Position numbers and translations under genes: made by a program. A stretch of DNA of 64,000 nucleotides, from contig JAEUVU010000018.1 of assembly GCA_016786725.1 (NCBI GenBank), positions 62,001 to 126,000 on the forward strand. The letters run 5' to 3'. The stretch comes from Ferruginibacter sp. GTDB lineage: Bacteria > Bacteroidota > Bacteroidia > Chitinophagales > Chitinophagaceae. Under the pieces are notes generated by a model. The model made no database searches, had not been told where the DNA came from, and saw only the letters and a program-made list of their open reading frames with translations. The stretch's first letter is position 1, and every line of letters starts with the position of its first letter. This document shows positions 7,854-16,912 of this stretch, piece by piece.

Positions 7854-8615
7854 TTATGTTTTGTTTAAAAAAAGAACCAGTTCACTGTATGCTTTTTCAG
7901 CCGCTTCTTTATTGTATAAAAAAGTATGTTTTTTTCCAATTACCGGTGGAAATTTGATCAGTTTTGGTTGTGTGATTGTTTCAACATCAAAGCCATGAAA
8001 ACTGCCGGGATAAATTACCAATTTTATTTTTTCAAAGCTTTTAACCTGTTTTTTAATTTTATCAGGTACTGCCGTCTTATCGGATCCGCCCATTTGCAAT
8101 AGTACGGGAATTGCTGTTGTGATTTCAATTTCTTCATTATTGCTGGGATAAAAAAGCGCTGCAGAATTTATGTTATTTCCAGTTATGAATGCAGTGTCTT
8201 TAAGCAGCCTGAACACACCTTCGCCGGCCAGGCTCCAGCCTATGATGTGGCCTTTTTTTGTTGTATCAATCTGTTGTCTTTGTTTTGCCTGCGCAAGCAA
8301 CTGTTTTACAACCCAGCTGATCTTTTCGCCTGTTGTACCTTTTGGCTTGTCAGCAGAAACGGAATTTCGATAAAAACTTTTGTAGTCGAGCAGCAACACA
8401 TCATAACCTGACTTGTTTAACGCTGCTGCCTTTCTATCATAAAAAGTGGAATCATCAAAAATTGTGAAACCACTGGAGCCAGGCAACAACAATATCCAGC
8501 CCTGGGTTGCTTTTTCGCTTTTTGATTTATAAAATCTGTAATAGTCTGTTTGGGCACTTACACTATTAAGGCAGGTTAACAGGCCAGCAACAATAACTGT
8601 TTTTTTTAAAATCAT
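7854..8615 (-). CDS. Secreted alpha/beta-hydrolase (dienelactone-hydrolase-like)
   Basis: This 253-residue protein has a clear signal peptide (about residues 1-21, ending SVSAQ). The fold signatures of an alpha/beta hydrolase are present: LLLPGSSGF (oxyanion region, residues 43-50), nucleophile elbow GWSLAG with Ser128, a plausible acid Asp179 (GGSDKTAVP), and catalytic His207 in PGSFHGFD, a motif typical of the dienelactone hydrolase group. The substrate is not predictable. It is transcribed away from the terminator at 8682 and is separated from the M13 peptidase by that hairpin, so it is likely its own unit. Confidence 0.8.
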   Translation of the reverse strand: MILKKTVIVAGLLTCLNSVSAQTDYYRFYKSKSEKATQGWILLLPGSSGFTIFDDSTFYDRKAAALNKSGYDVLLLDYKSFYRNSVSADKPKGTTGEKISWVVKQLLAQAKQRQQIDTTKKGHIIGWSLAGEGVFRLLKDTAFITGNNINSAALFYPSNNEEIEITTAIPVLLQMGGSDKTAVPDKIKKQVKSFEKIKLVIYPGSFHGFDVETITQPKLIKFPPVIGKKHTFLYNKEAAEKAYSELVLFLNKT

Positions 8616-8681
8616 CGGTTAAATAAAAATTGCTAAAGCATTAAACACAAATTACAAAAAAATGAAGCCGCATACATAAAA

Positions 8682-8707
8682 AACCGCCCCGATCAATCGG
8701 GGCGGTT
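8682..8707 (-). terminator. Rho-independent terminator after the M13 peptidase
   Basis: This is a perfect GC-rich hairpin (AACCGCCCCGAT with its complement, 2-nt loop). On the minus strand it is followed by six Ts. It lies 23 nt past the stop codon of the M13 peptidase gene. Confidence 0.92.
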
Positions 8708-8730
8708 CAAAAAATATTTTAAAATTCATC

Positions 8731-10980
8731 TTACCAGATCTTTGTTCTTTGCTCCGGCGCTTTGTACATCTTATCTCCCGGCTTTACATCAAAAGCTTTG
8801 TAAAAAGCTTCCATGTTTGTAAGCGGGCCATTGCTGCGGTACATACCGGGCGAGTGGTTATCTGTTACAATGCGCTGTGCTGCGGCTTCGGGCAAAATAT
8901 TATTGCGCCATACCTGTGCCCAGTTTAAAAAGAAACGCTGGTCGGGTGTAAAGCCGTCTATTTTCTCCATGCTCTGGCCCTGTTTTGTTTTTTTGAATGC
9001 TTCGTAGGCAATGCTTAAACCGCCCAGGTCGGCCAGGTTTTCGCCAAGGGTTAATTTTCCATTAACGTGTATGGTATCTAAAACGGTATAGCTGTTATAT
9101 TGCTTCACCACTTCATCGGCACGTTTTTTAAATTCATCAGCATCGGTTTTTGTCCACCAGTCTTGTAAATTTCCATCAGCATCAAACTGGCGGCCCTGGT
9201 CATCAAAACCATGTGTCATTTCATGGCCTATCACAGCGCCAATGCCTCCGTAGTTGATGGCATCATCGGCTTCAAAATCAAAGAAAGGGAAACGTAAAAT
9301 GCCTGCCGGAAAAACGATCTCATTCTTTTGTGCGCTGTAGTAAGCGTTTACAGTGGGCGGTGTCATTGCCCATTCTGTTTTGTCAACAGGCTTACCCAGG
9401 CGGCTTATGTTATCGTTGTAGGCCCACTGGCTGCAACGGCGAAGATTGCCATAAAAATCATCTCTTTTTATTACGATCTCTGCATAATTTTTCCATTTAT
9501 CAGGAAAGCCTATTTTCTTAACAAATGCATTCAGTTTACCCAAGGCACGTTGCTTGGTAGCTTCACTCATCCAGTCTAATTGTTTGATGCGGCTATTGAA
9601 TGTAGTTTGCAGGTTGTTCACCAGTTCCAGCATTCTTGTTTTGGCTGCCTGATTAAAATATTTATCTACATATAATTGTCCAAGCAGGTCGCCCAGCTGG
9701 CGGTCAATTAAACCGCTCATGCGTTGCCAGCGGGGCGTTTGTTCTTTTTGCCCGGAAAGGGATTGATTGTAGGCAAAATTAGCATCTACAAATTCGCTGC
9801 TCAGGTAAGGAGCAGCATCTTTTAAAACACCCCATTTCAGATAAACTTTCCAGTCATCAAGTGGTACTTTGTTTAACAATGAATCAATGAATACCATATA
9901 TTTTGGGTTGCTTACGATCACTGATTCCTGGGCAGTTTTGTAGCCCAATTCCGGTAATATAGTTGACCAGTTGAGGTTTGGTGTTTTAGCGCTTAACTCA
10001 GCAAGGGTGAATTTGTTGTATAGTTTATTGGGGTCACGCATTTCAACCCGGCTCATTTGAGCCTGGGCCATAGCCGTTTCCAACTGCATAACGGTTACTG
10101 CATTGGTCATTGCTTTAACTGTGTTTTCTCCGGTAAGGGTAAACAGTTTTACAATGTATGCAGTATAATCAGTTCTTATTTTCTGGCTGCGGGCATCTGT
10201 TTTTAAATAGTAATCACGGTCGGGTAAAGTAGTGCCACCCTGGCCAATATTGATGATGTATTTGGTTACATCTTTCGAATCCTGGCCCACGCCAATGCGG
10301 TAAAGCGGAAAAGTAATTGCCTGCGAACGCAGTGTGTTCATGTGCTTTAAAACCTGTGCTTTGCTGCTAAGGGCTGTAATATCATCCAGGTAAGGTTTTA
10401 TGGGTTTGTACCCTAATTTTTCTATGGCAACACTGTCCATAGCGCTGGCATAATAATCACCCACACGTTTCATCAGGTCGAGTTTGCCGGCATATTTTGT
10501 TTCATTATCAGGGGCGTTTTTGCCCAGGTCTTGAGAAGCTTCTTCAAGCAGGCCTTTTAAAGCACGGGAGCTTTCTTCTGCCAATGCATCAAAACTTCCC
10601 CAGCGGGTTTTTGAAGCCGGCACCGGTGTTTTTTTTATCCAGGCGCCATTGGCATACAGGTAAAAATTATCACCTGGTTTTACTGACATATCCATATTTG
10701 CAGGATCAATGAATTTTCTTTTTGAATTGATGCCTGGCGCTTCTGCAACAACCTTTGGGGTACCGGCAACAGTAACCGGTTTGTTGTTTTTGCCGGCAGC
10801 TTCATTGGCAGCAGCTTTTCTTGCAGCTTCTTCAGCCCTTGCTTTTTCTTCTTTTTCAAACTTAGCTCTGTTTTTGGCGCTTTGAACCGGATCAGGATCA
10901 ACACCGGTTTGAGCAAGTATTACCTGCGGTGTAAAAAACAAGATCATTAAACTGAGAAACAATACATTTTTTTTCTTCAT
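8731..10980 (-). CDS. M13 family (neprilysin/PepO-like) zinc metallopeptidase, secreted
   Basis: This 749-residue zinc endopeptidase acts on peptides outside the cytoplasm. A signal peptide covers about residues 1-23 (ending ILAQT), followed by an Ala/Lys/Glu-rich linker (about residues 30-75). The peptidase M13 N-domain begins at the NFYLYANGAWIKKTPVP motif. Zinc ligands are His586 and His590 of HEMTH and Glu647 in GENLADLGG; the catalytic glutamate is Glu587. The NAYYSAQKNEIVFPAGIL substrate-binding motif is intact and the length is normal, so the enzyme should be active. It is a monocistronic gene with its own terminator. Confidence 0.95.
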   Translation of the reverse strand: MKKKNVLFLSLMILFFTPQVILAQTGVDPDPVQSAKNRAKFEKEEKARAEEAARKAAANEAAGKNNKPVTVAGTPKVVAEAPGINSKRKFIDPANMDMSVKPGDNFYLYANGAWIKKTPVPASKTRWGSFDALAEESSRALKGLLEEASQDLGKNAPDNETKYAGKLDLMKRVGDYYASAMDSVAIEKLGYKPIKPYLDDITALSSKAQVLKHMNTLRSQAITFPLYRIGVGQDSKDVTKYIINIGQGGTTLPDRDYYLKTDARSQKIRTDYTAYIVKLFTLTGENTVKAMTNAVTVMQLETAMAQAQMSRVEMRDPNKLYNKFTLAELSAKTPNLNWSTILPELGYKTAQESVIVSNPKYMVFIDSLLNKVPLDDWKVYLKWGVLKDAAPYLSSEFVDANFAYNQSLSGQKEQTPRWQRMSGLIDRQLGDLLGQLYVDKYFNQAAKTRMLELVNNLQTTFNSRIKQLDWMSEATKQRALGKLNAFVKKIGFPDKWKNYAEIVIKRDDFYGNLRRCSQWAYNDNISRLGKPVDKTEWAMTPPTVNAYYSAQKNEIVFPAGILRFPFFDFEADDAINYGGIGAVIGHEMTHGFDDQGRQFDADGNLQDWWTKTDADEFKKRADEVVKQYNSYTVLDTIHVNGKLTLGENLADLGGLSIAYEAFKKTKQGQSMEKIDGFTPDQRFFLNWAQVWRNNILPEAAAQRIVTDNHSPGMYRSNGPLTNMEAFYKAFDVKPGDKMYKAPEQRTKIW

Positions 10981-11321
10981 ACATCAAAATTTATGAAGGT
11001 TAAAAATATAACAGTTGGCTCAATTAGCAATGCCCTGTTATATAAGTGGCGTAAATATTTGGTTAATGAAACAAAACGCCCTTTTATTCCCGGGCTATTT
11101 TGATCTGTGAAAATGGTGCATTGCGCCAGCCGTTGAATAATGAGGCCAAAAGTCTGGTGATGTGTGGATACAGTGGGTGAATAATACCAATTACGGCCAG
11201 GCATGCGTAAGTCTTTAACCCGTGTATCCGGTATCAACATTTGAAAAAACATGCCATCTATACAAAAAGGGGATTTTAACAACTGGTAAGTGGTATTTTT
11301 GATAATTCAATTTAAAAGCCC
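10981..11321. other. Intergenic region between divergent genes, no supported gene
   Basis: These 341 bp separate the M13 peptidase (minus) and the outer-membrane receptor (plus), so both promoters should lie here. A 101-codon minus-strand open frame covers most of it, but its composition looks random and I recognise no family. I see no clean TAnnTTTG box close to either start, and no repeat or RNA structure that I can support. Confidence 0.5.
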
Positions 11322-13748
11322 TTGCTCAGATATATAATACTTTGCCTTTTACTGTTTGTTTCAGGCATCAGTTTATCCCAGGTTACCCATACTTTACCGG
11401 GTATTATTATAGGAAATGTATTGGATGCCGACAACAGCAAGGCAATTGCCAGTGCAAGCCTGGATGTTTACAATCTTACAGATACCAATTACACCAATAA
11501 AACACTAAGCCAGCTTAATGGCGAGTTTGTATTTGATAAACTGCCTTTTGGGTATTACCGCCTGCGTATTACAGCAGTTGGATATTCTTCATTAACGATT
11601 GACAGTATAAACATACGGGCTGAAAGATTTGATTTTGACCTGAATGATATCAAACTAAGTAAGAATGCTGCTGTATTAAATGAAGTAACTGTATTTGCTG
11701 AAAAACCACTGATAGAAAATAAAGATGGCAAGATCATTTTTAATACAGGAGAATCGGCACTAAGTTCGGGTGCCACTACCACCGAATTATTAAAGCAAAC
11801 GCCCCTGGTGAATGTAGATAATGATGGAAAGATTTTATTGAAGGGCAAGGAAGTGAAAATACTGATTGATGACAAGCCGGTAGAAATGGATGCCAAACAA
11901 TTGCAGGACCTGATGGAAAGTATGCCGGGCAGTATGATTGAGAAGATTGAAGTGATGACAACACCACCACCGCAATATGCAAATGAAAGGGGAGGCGTTA
12001 TAAATATTGTTACTAAAAAAGGCAAAGTAGGGTTTAACGGAAGGGTTAATGTGAGTTATGGCACACGGGGCGAAGCATCACTCAGCGGTAACATCAGCTA
12101 CCGTAAAAATAAACTGGCTGTAAATTTTTCTGCAGGTTTTGGTTACAGCGAATTTGATGGGAACAGTTACAGCAACCGGGAGAATTTTTATACTGATTCA
12201 ACAAATTATTTTAACACTGCAGGCCAGAGCAGCAACAACAACCGCCGGCCAAACCTGCGCCTGAGCCTTGATTATGACCTGAACAAAAGACAGAGCATGA
12301 ATTTTACCGCACTCTACAACAGTAATAATTCTGAAAGTGCAAACAATACTTTTTACATCAACTCAAACCGGTACAACTCTGTTTACAAACAGAGTAACCG
12401 GAATACAGCAACTGATAACAGCAACCACAGCCCTGTTTTAAATTTTACCTACACCATCAAAGGAAAGAACCCCAAAGAAGTATTGAAATTCATCAGCGGC
12501 TTCAGTTATAATGCCGGTGAAAATGACCGGGATTTTTACCAGGAATACCTGAATCCTGACGGGACAGCAACCGGCCTGGATTCAACGCAGGAGCAGCGCA
12601 CTACCAGCCGGAATCACAACATCAGCCTTACAGCTAATTATGATAAACCGCTTAATGCAAATAAAACATCACTGAATTTTGGCGCAAACTTCAGCCGTTA
12701 TAATAACCACCATGTGCTCAATACTGCTTTTATGAAAAAGCCTGAAAATGTTTTTGTAAAGAACGAAGCATTGAGCAATGATTTTATTTTTCACCAAACC
12801 ATTTACGGGTTCAGGGCAGCAGCACGATATAACTTTGCACCGGATTTTTATATCAACGGGGGTATGCAGGCAGAGCATACCCAAACCAATTTCGACATTA
12901 AAAACAACAGCAACCGGTATTTAAACAATTACTGGAGTATGCTGCCTTTTACCACTATTAATAAAAAATGGAAGAACGATGTGAGCATAACATTTGTTTA
13001 TAAAAGAACGGTGCAAAGGCCCCGGCTGAATGAACTTAACCCCAGCCTGGACTATGCCGATCCTTACAACACCCGTTCGGGCAATCCTTATGTGCAGGCT
13101 TATTATGCAGATAATTTCGATCTTATTTTTGGTAAGTGGAACAAGAAATACAATGTGAACGTATCTGTTGGTTATAATTCTCTTCAAAAGATATACAGTT
13201 CCATCAGAACATTGCAGCCTGATGGCAGCACTTTTACAACCTGGCAAAACATAAGCGGCCGCAAAGAATATGAAGCCAGCGCCTGGGGTGGTTATACCAT
13301 TAGTAAAAAAGCAAAGGCAAATTTAAGTTTTGGATATACTTACAATGTGTACAGCCTGTACGACCGTAAGGTAAGATACTTCCGCAACGGAGGGTCATTC
13401 TTTTCAACCTTGAATGGCAGTTACCAGTTTACTGCTTTGATGAACGCCAATGCAAGTTTTACCTTTAACCGTTTTGCAAATCCGCAAGGTTCGGTGCGTA
13501 GTACACTCAGTATGAATTTTGGTGTACAGCAAAAATTCTTTAAAAAGAAAATCACGGTAACACTAAATATCATTGATCCTTTCCGCCAGCAGCAAAACCG
13601 CAATTTTACCTACGGCAGTAATTTTAACCTGGAAAGCTTTAGTACAACCAACAGCCGTAATTACAGGCTGGTGCTGAGTTATACATTTAAGAAGCAGGAG
13701 AAGAAATCAACCACGGCAGCGTTGATGAAGAAGTTGCAGAAGAAATAA
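11322..13748 (+). CDS. TonB-dependent-receptor-like outer membrane beta-barrel protein with CarboxypepD_reg-like domain
   Basis: This 808-residue outer-membrane protein begins with a signal peptide (about residues 1-19). Residues 27-110 form a carboxypeptidase-regulatory-like domain (GNVLDADNSKAIASASLDVY, DKLPFGYYRLRITAVGY), then a plug domain (TTTELLKQTPLVNVDNDGKILLKG, SMIEKIEVMTTPPPQYANERGGVINIVTKK). The rest is an Asn/Tyr-rich beta-barrel of the Outer_membrane_beta-barrel family ending in LVLSYTFKK. It belongs to the group often called TonB-dependent receptor family proteins; the transported ligand is unknown and no SusD partner is adjacent. The start is a TTG, the only candidate that keeps the signal peptide. 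Confidence 0.88.
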   Translation: MLRYIILCLLLFVSGISLSQVTHTLPGIIIGNVLDADNSKAIASASLDVYNLTDTNYTNKTLSQLNGEFVFDKLPFGYYRLRITAVGYSSLTIDSINIRAERFDFDLNDIKLSKNAAVLNEVTVFAEKPLIENKDGKIIFNTGESALSSGATTTELLKQTPLVNVDNDGKILLKGKEVKILIDDKPVEMDAKQLQDLMESMPGSMIEKIEVMTTPPPQYANERGGVINIVTKKGKVGFNGRVNVSYGTRGEASLSGNISYRKNKLAVNFSAGFGYSEFDGNSYSNRENFYTDSTNYFNTAGQSSNNNRRPNLRLSLDYDLNKRQSMNFTALYNSNNSESANNTFYINSNRYNSVYKQSNRNTATDNSNHSPVLNFTYTIKGKNPKEVLKFISGFSYNAGENDRDFYQEYLNPDGTATGLDSTQEQRTTSRNHNISLTANYDKPLNANKTSLNFGANFSRYNNHHVLNTAFMKKPENVFVKNEALSNDFIFHQTIYGFRAAARYNFAPDFYINGGMQAEHTQTNFDIKNNSNRYLNNYWSMLPFTTINKKWKNDVSITFVYKRTVQRPRLNELNPSLDYADPYNTRSGNPYVQAYYADNFDLIFGKWNKKYNVNVSVGYNSLQKIYSSIRTLQPDGSTFTTWQNISGRKEYEASAWGGYTISKKAKANLSFGYTYNVYSLYDRKVRYFRNGGSFFSTLNGSYQFTALMNANASFTFNRFANPQGSVRSTLSMNFGVQQKFFKKKITVTLNIIDPFRQQQNRNFTYGSNFNLESFSTTNSRNYRLVLSYTFKKQEKKSTTAALMKKLQKK

Positions 13749-13794
13749 ATGCAATCAATGTTTTATCCGGGTTATTTAATTGAAGTGTTTCTTT

Positions 13795-13876
13795 CTGTCA
13801 TGCTGAGGAACGAAGCATCTCAACTCTTCAAACCGATTTACGTTTTGCAGGGATGCTTCGTTCCTCAGCATGACAG
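13795..13876. repeat. Long inverted repeat, 25-bp perfect arms (CTGTCATGCTGAGGAACG...)
   Basis: The arms 13795-13819 and 13852-13876 are perfect reverse complements with a 32-nt loop. The element lies between two convergent genes and could form a strong hairpin serving both as terminator. Its sequence (TGCTGAGGAACGAAGCATC) resembles dispersed intergenic repeats known from many Bacteroidota genomes (from memory). Confidence 0.88.
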
Positions 13877-13907
13877 GAGTCTGCTATTTTGAAGAGCATT
13901 TATCAGA

Positions 13908-14414
13908 TCAGTTTAATGATAAACGGTTTGCCAGCCAGCTGTCTTTCACCGGTACGATCCATTTTTCGATCATTTCTTTTTTTGATAAAACAGTGTTGTT
14001 GAAATACAAAGTATTCTCATTGATAAAATTATTTGCTGCTGCATATTCAAGCTGATTAAGCGGCAGCACTTCAATTTTATCTTTTACAATAAAAGCCAGA
14101 CTTTGCCTGTCAAACATCTGCACCTTGTACTTCTCTTCAATGGCTTTGATGAGATGAACAGAGCTATCGGTGCTGCAGCCGCTTACGCCGGTTGCTGTTT
14201 CATCGGCCATTAAAACTATAAATCGGCCAAAAAATAAACTGGCATAACCTTTTACCGGAGCACCATGGCTTTTCCAGTTGGCAACAAAATCATTCAGCAT
14301 GTCTTCCATCTCCAAAGCTTCGCTGATGAAGAATAAGCGGCTGCTCTGGTATATCCACACACGGGAAGTATCGGCAAAATCTTCGGGGAGGTGTTCTGTT
14401 AGATCTAAGTTCAT
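13908..14414 (-). CDS. Conserved Bacteroidota protein of the family often labelled 'ABC transporter ATPase'
   Basis: This protein of about 168 residues is soluble, without signal peptide or membrane segments. It has the pattern SRVWIYQSSR near the start, then W..HGAPVKGYA.LFFGRFIVLMADE, the GCSTDSSVHLIKAIE motif, and a C-terminus ending WIVPVKDSWLANRL. This matches a small Bacteroidota-specific family that databases frequently call ABC transporter ATPase, although it has no Walker motifs; that name is almost certainly an error and the function is unknown. I start at the ATG at 14414 (MNLDLTEHLP); an upstream in-frame ATG would add seven residues. It is probably co-transcribed with the Fe-S protein gene upstream. 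Confidence 0.8.
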   Translation of the reverse strand: MNLDLTEHLPEDFADTSRVWIYQSSRLFFISEALEMEDMLNDFVANWKSHGAPVKGYASLFFGRFIVLMADETATGVSGCSTDSSVHLIKAIEEKYKVQMFDRQSLAFIVKDKIEVLPLNQLEYAAANNFINENTLYFNNTVLSKKEMIEKWIVPVKDSWLANRLSLN

Positions 14415-14424
14415 TAATGGTAAA

Positions 14425-14452
14425 TCAAAAGTCAAAAATCAAAATTCAAAAA
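14425..14452. repeat. Heptameric TCAAAAN repeat array
   Basis: Four 7-nt units occur: TCAAAAG, TCAAAAA, TCAAAAT, TCAAAAA. The array is followed by an unrelated repetitive-looking stretch (ATCTGCGCTGATCTG...). It lies between two same-strand genes. Confidence 0.8.
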
Positions 14453-14492
14453 ATCTGCGCTGATCTGTTTAATCTGTGTCATCGGTGTTCCA

Positions 14493-15272
14493 TCACTGCA
14501 TCGAAGATGCCACCAGCTCAGCAATATCCAGCACTTTCACTTCATCTTCCTTATTGCTGTTTTTTACGCCATCGGTCATCATGGTATTGCAAAAAGGGCA
14601 GGCTGCAGCAATTACAGAAGCGCCGGTTTGCAGGGCTTCCTCACTGCGTTCAAAATTGATACGGGTTGTGCCTTTTTCTTCTTCTTTAAACATTTGTGCG
14701 CCGCCTGCACCACAGCATAAACCATTGCTGCGGCAGCGTTTCATCTCAACCAGAGAAACATCTAAAGCTTCTAAAACTTTACGTGGGGCTTCATAAATAT
14801 CATTGGCACGGCCTAAATAGCAACTATCGTGGTATGTGATTTTTTTGCCTTTGAAACTTCCACCTTCGGTCATTTTTATTTTTCCTTCATCAATCAGTTG
14901 CTGTAAAAAAGTAGCATGATGAATTACTTCATAATTACCCCCCAGTGCAGGATATTCATTTTTCAGCGTATTAAAACAATGCGGACAAGCAGTTACAATT
15001 TTTTTGATGCCATAGCCATTCAATATTTGAATATTCTGGTAAGCCATCATCTGGAACATGAATTCGTTTCCTGAACGACGGGCCGGGTCGCCGGTACACA
15101 TTTCTTCTTTACCCAAAATTGCGTAGTTGATGCCAACCTTATCTAATATGGTAACAAAAGCTTTGGTTATTTTTTGTGCCCGCTGGTCAAAACTTCCGGC
15201 GCAGCCTACCCAAAATAAAACTTCAGGGCTTTCGCCCTTCGCCATCATTTCTGCCATTGTTGGTACATGCAT
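14493..15272 (-). CDS. CCG-domain (heterodisulfide-reductase-related) iron-sulfur protein
   Basis: This 259-residue cytoplasmic protein has two cysteine-rich CCG domains of the GlpC/LutA/HdrB type. The first half contains FWVGCAGSFD and ACPHCFNTLKNEYP; the second contains YHDSCYLGR, SNGLCCGAGGAQMF and AACPFCNTMM. Such modules bind an unusual Fe-S cluster and pass electrons in oxidoreductase complexes. In Bacteroidota this protein is usually encoded next to a 4Fe-4S dicluster partner; none is visible here, so the partner must be elsewhere. The start ATG is followed directly by the fold, so no signal peptide. Confidence 0.88.
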   Translation of the reverse strand: MHVPTMAEMMAKGESPEVLFWVGCAGSFDQRAQKITKAFVTILDKVGINYAILGKEEMCTGDPARRSGNEFMFQMMAYQNIQILNGYGIKKIVTACPHCFNTLKNEYPALGGNYEVIHHATFLQQLIDEGKIKMTEGGSFKGKKITYHDSCYLGRANDIYEAPRKVLEALDVSLVEMKRCRSNGLCCGAGGAQMFKEEEKGTTRINFERSEEALQTGASVIAAACPFCNTMMTDGVKNSNKEDEVKVLDIAELVASSMQ

Positions 15273-15386
15273 ACTGTAAAAATTTATCTCTGAAAGTTAG
15301 CCTAAAACCAATTCGGGAACAAAAATAAGTAACGCTGGTTAATTTATGGAGGAATGACGATTCCTTTATCATAAACACGTTTTGGA

Positions 15387-15394
15387 TATCTTTG
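15387..15394 (+). promoter_or_regulatory. Candidate -7 promoter box for the ATP-grasp gene (TATCTTTG)
   Basis: This exact TAnnTTTG box ends 5 nt before a GTG codon at 15400. The box lies inside the longer TTG-initiated reading frame. This supports the GTG as the true start and suggests a leaderless or near-leaderless mRNA. Confidence 0.5.
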
Positions 15395-15399
15395 CAGCA

Positions 15400-16449
15400 G
15401 TGAAAAATTTCTTTAGCAGCATTACAAACTGGGAATCCTGGCCGTTTAAATTATTATATGCACCTATAACGCCGGTATGGGGCTGGTATATGTTACGGTC
15501 ATGGTCGGTTTGGTTTTTTACTCCCAGCAATCCTAAGATCACTTTTGGCGGAATGGATGGCGAACCTAAAAAGGAAATGTATGACCTGCTGCCACAACAT
15601 TTATACCCCGCTACGTTTAATGTTTTACCAACAGCCGGTTTTGGTGAATTAAAAAATAAACTTGAAAACAGCGGCATTACTTATCCATTTATTGTAAAAC
15701 CTGAAGTGGGCTGCCAGGGTATTTTATTCCGCAAAATTGATACAGAGGCTGAACTGCAGCATTACCATTCAAAAATCCCTGTAGAATATATTGTGCAGGC
15801 GTTGGTTAGTTACCCTATGGAAGTAAGTGTGTTCTACATCCGGCATCCACAAGAAAAAAAAGGAAGGGTTACCGGCTTTTTGCACAAGATACCTTTGCAG
15901 GTTACCGGTGACGGAAAAGACACGCTTGAAGCCTTGATACAAAAACATCCCAAAGCACAAAAAAGGCTGGGGGAGATGTTCAGCAAGCACCGGGAGCATT
16001 TGCAAAGGGTTATACCCGCCGGCGAAAAATTCATGTTAAGCTATGCGGCCAATCACAACCGTGGGGCCCATTTTATTGACTTGAAAGAACATATTGATGA
16101 TAAACTGGTTTCTTTATTTGATGAAATAAGCCTGCGTATCAATGATTTTTTTTATGGCCGTTACGATATTATGTGCAGCAATGTGGAAGACCTGAAGAAC
16201 GGGAAAAATTTTACCATACTTGAGTACAACGGTTGCGGCGCCGAGCCCAATCATTTTTATGATACAGGCTATACTTTGATTGGGGCTTATAAAGAGATAT
16301 TAAAACACTGGAAGGCATTGTACCAGATCTGCAGGTACAATAGCAAACAAGGAATAAAGCCCTGGCCTTTTCAGAAAGGAAGAAAATTTCTGGCGCATAT
16401 AAAAGCGCATTTTAAGCTCATCAGGAAAGCAGATGAGCAGATGAAGTAA
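15400..16449 (+). CDS. ATP-grasp domain protein (D-Ala-D-Ala ligase-like), specific reaction unknown
   Basis: This protein of about 349 residues has ATP-grasp features: PFIVKPEVGCQGILFRKI (phosphate-binding strand), YIVQALV.YPMEVSVFYIRHP, and the metal-binding FTILEYNGCGAEP near the C-terminus. Such enzymes form an amide, peptide or thioester bond through an acyl-phosphate. The hydrophobic start (ESWPFKLLYAPITPVWGWYM) is shared by a poorly characterised bacterial subgroup and may contact the membrane. The GTG at 15400, just after a TATCTTTG box, is preferred over the TTG at 15382. It is convergent with the next gene and probably a single transcription unit. Confidence 0.78.
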   Translation: MKNFFSSITNWESWPFKLLYAPITPVWGWYMLRSWSVWFFTPSNPKITFGGMDGEPKKEMYDLLPQHLYPATFNVLPTAGFGELKNKLENSGITYPFIVKPEVGCQGILFRKIDTEAELQHYHSKIPVEYIVQALVSYPMEVSVFYIRHPQEKKGRVTGFLHKIPLQVTGDGKDTLEALIQKHPKAQKRLGEMFSKHREHLQRVIPAGEKFMLSYAANHNRGAHFIDLKEHIDDKLVSLFDEISLRINDFFYGRYDIMCSNVEDLKNGKNFTILEYNGCGAEPNHFYDTGYTLIGAYKEILKHWKALYQICRYNSKQGIKPWPFQKGRKFLAHIKAHFKLIRKADEQMK

Positions 16450-16464
16450 CCTTTTTCTCCCGGG

Positions 16465-16902
16465 TTATGATGGTGTTTTTTTACCAAAAAGCATGTTGTA
16501 AACTTTGTTTACCCCCCAATTACCTAAAGGAAAATAAAGAGCGAAGAACAATGCCATCCCCAAACCGAAATTCTGCGGACTGAAAATTTTATCCAGCATA
16601 TTATCCGGGTAAGCATAGGAACTGCGGAAAGCGTAACCACCAAATTCTAAAAACCCCATAGCTACCAAACCATAAGCATATTGGGCATGAAAAGGCAGGT
16701 TGCGTAACAGCAACGAAATGGGAACCATGTATAAAATGTAACAGGTGATTATCTGCCACCAATAAGTAAATTTTGCTATTTGCATGTAACTGCCGAAATA
16801 ATTCATGCAAACGCCCCAGGTAAAATAAATCACAACGTAAAGCATGATCAGTTTCCAATCCACCTTTAATTTCTCTTTGGCAAAATTTATAAATTCTTTC
16901 AT
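16465..16902 (-). CDS. Small four-helix membrane protein, unknown function
   Basis: This protein of about 145 residues is almost entirely hydrophobic, with four predicted transmembrane helices (LIMLYVVIYFTWGVCM, WQIITCYILYMVPISLLL, AYGLVAMGFLEFGGYAF, LGMALFFALYFPLGNWGV) after a short charged N-terminus. I do not recognise a family. It starts 10 nt downstream of the phosphopantetheinyl transferase stop, so it may be the last gene of the polyketide operon. If so it could help with product localisation or export; this is inference from position. The ATG at 16902 is chosen; the upstream ATG at 16935 would overlap the preceding gene. Confidence 0.6.
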   Translation of the reverse strand: MKEFINFAKEKLKVDWKLIMLYVVIYFTWGVCMNYFGSYMQIAKFTYWWQIITCYILYMVPISLLLRNLPFHAQYAYGLVAMGFLEFGGYAFRSSYAYPDNMLDKIFSPQNFGLGMALFFALYFPLGNWGVNKVYNMLFGKKTPS

Positions 16903-16912
16903 AACTCTTAGT

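Noticed and set aside
10977..11282. Open frame of 101 codons on the minus strand in the gap before the outer-membrane receptor
   Set aside because: No recognisable family, random-looking composition and position over the expected divergent promoters.
13908..14414. ABC transporter ATPase
   Set aside because: The family is commonly labelled that way, but there is no Walker A, Walker B or signature motif in this 168-residue protein.
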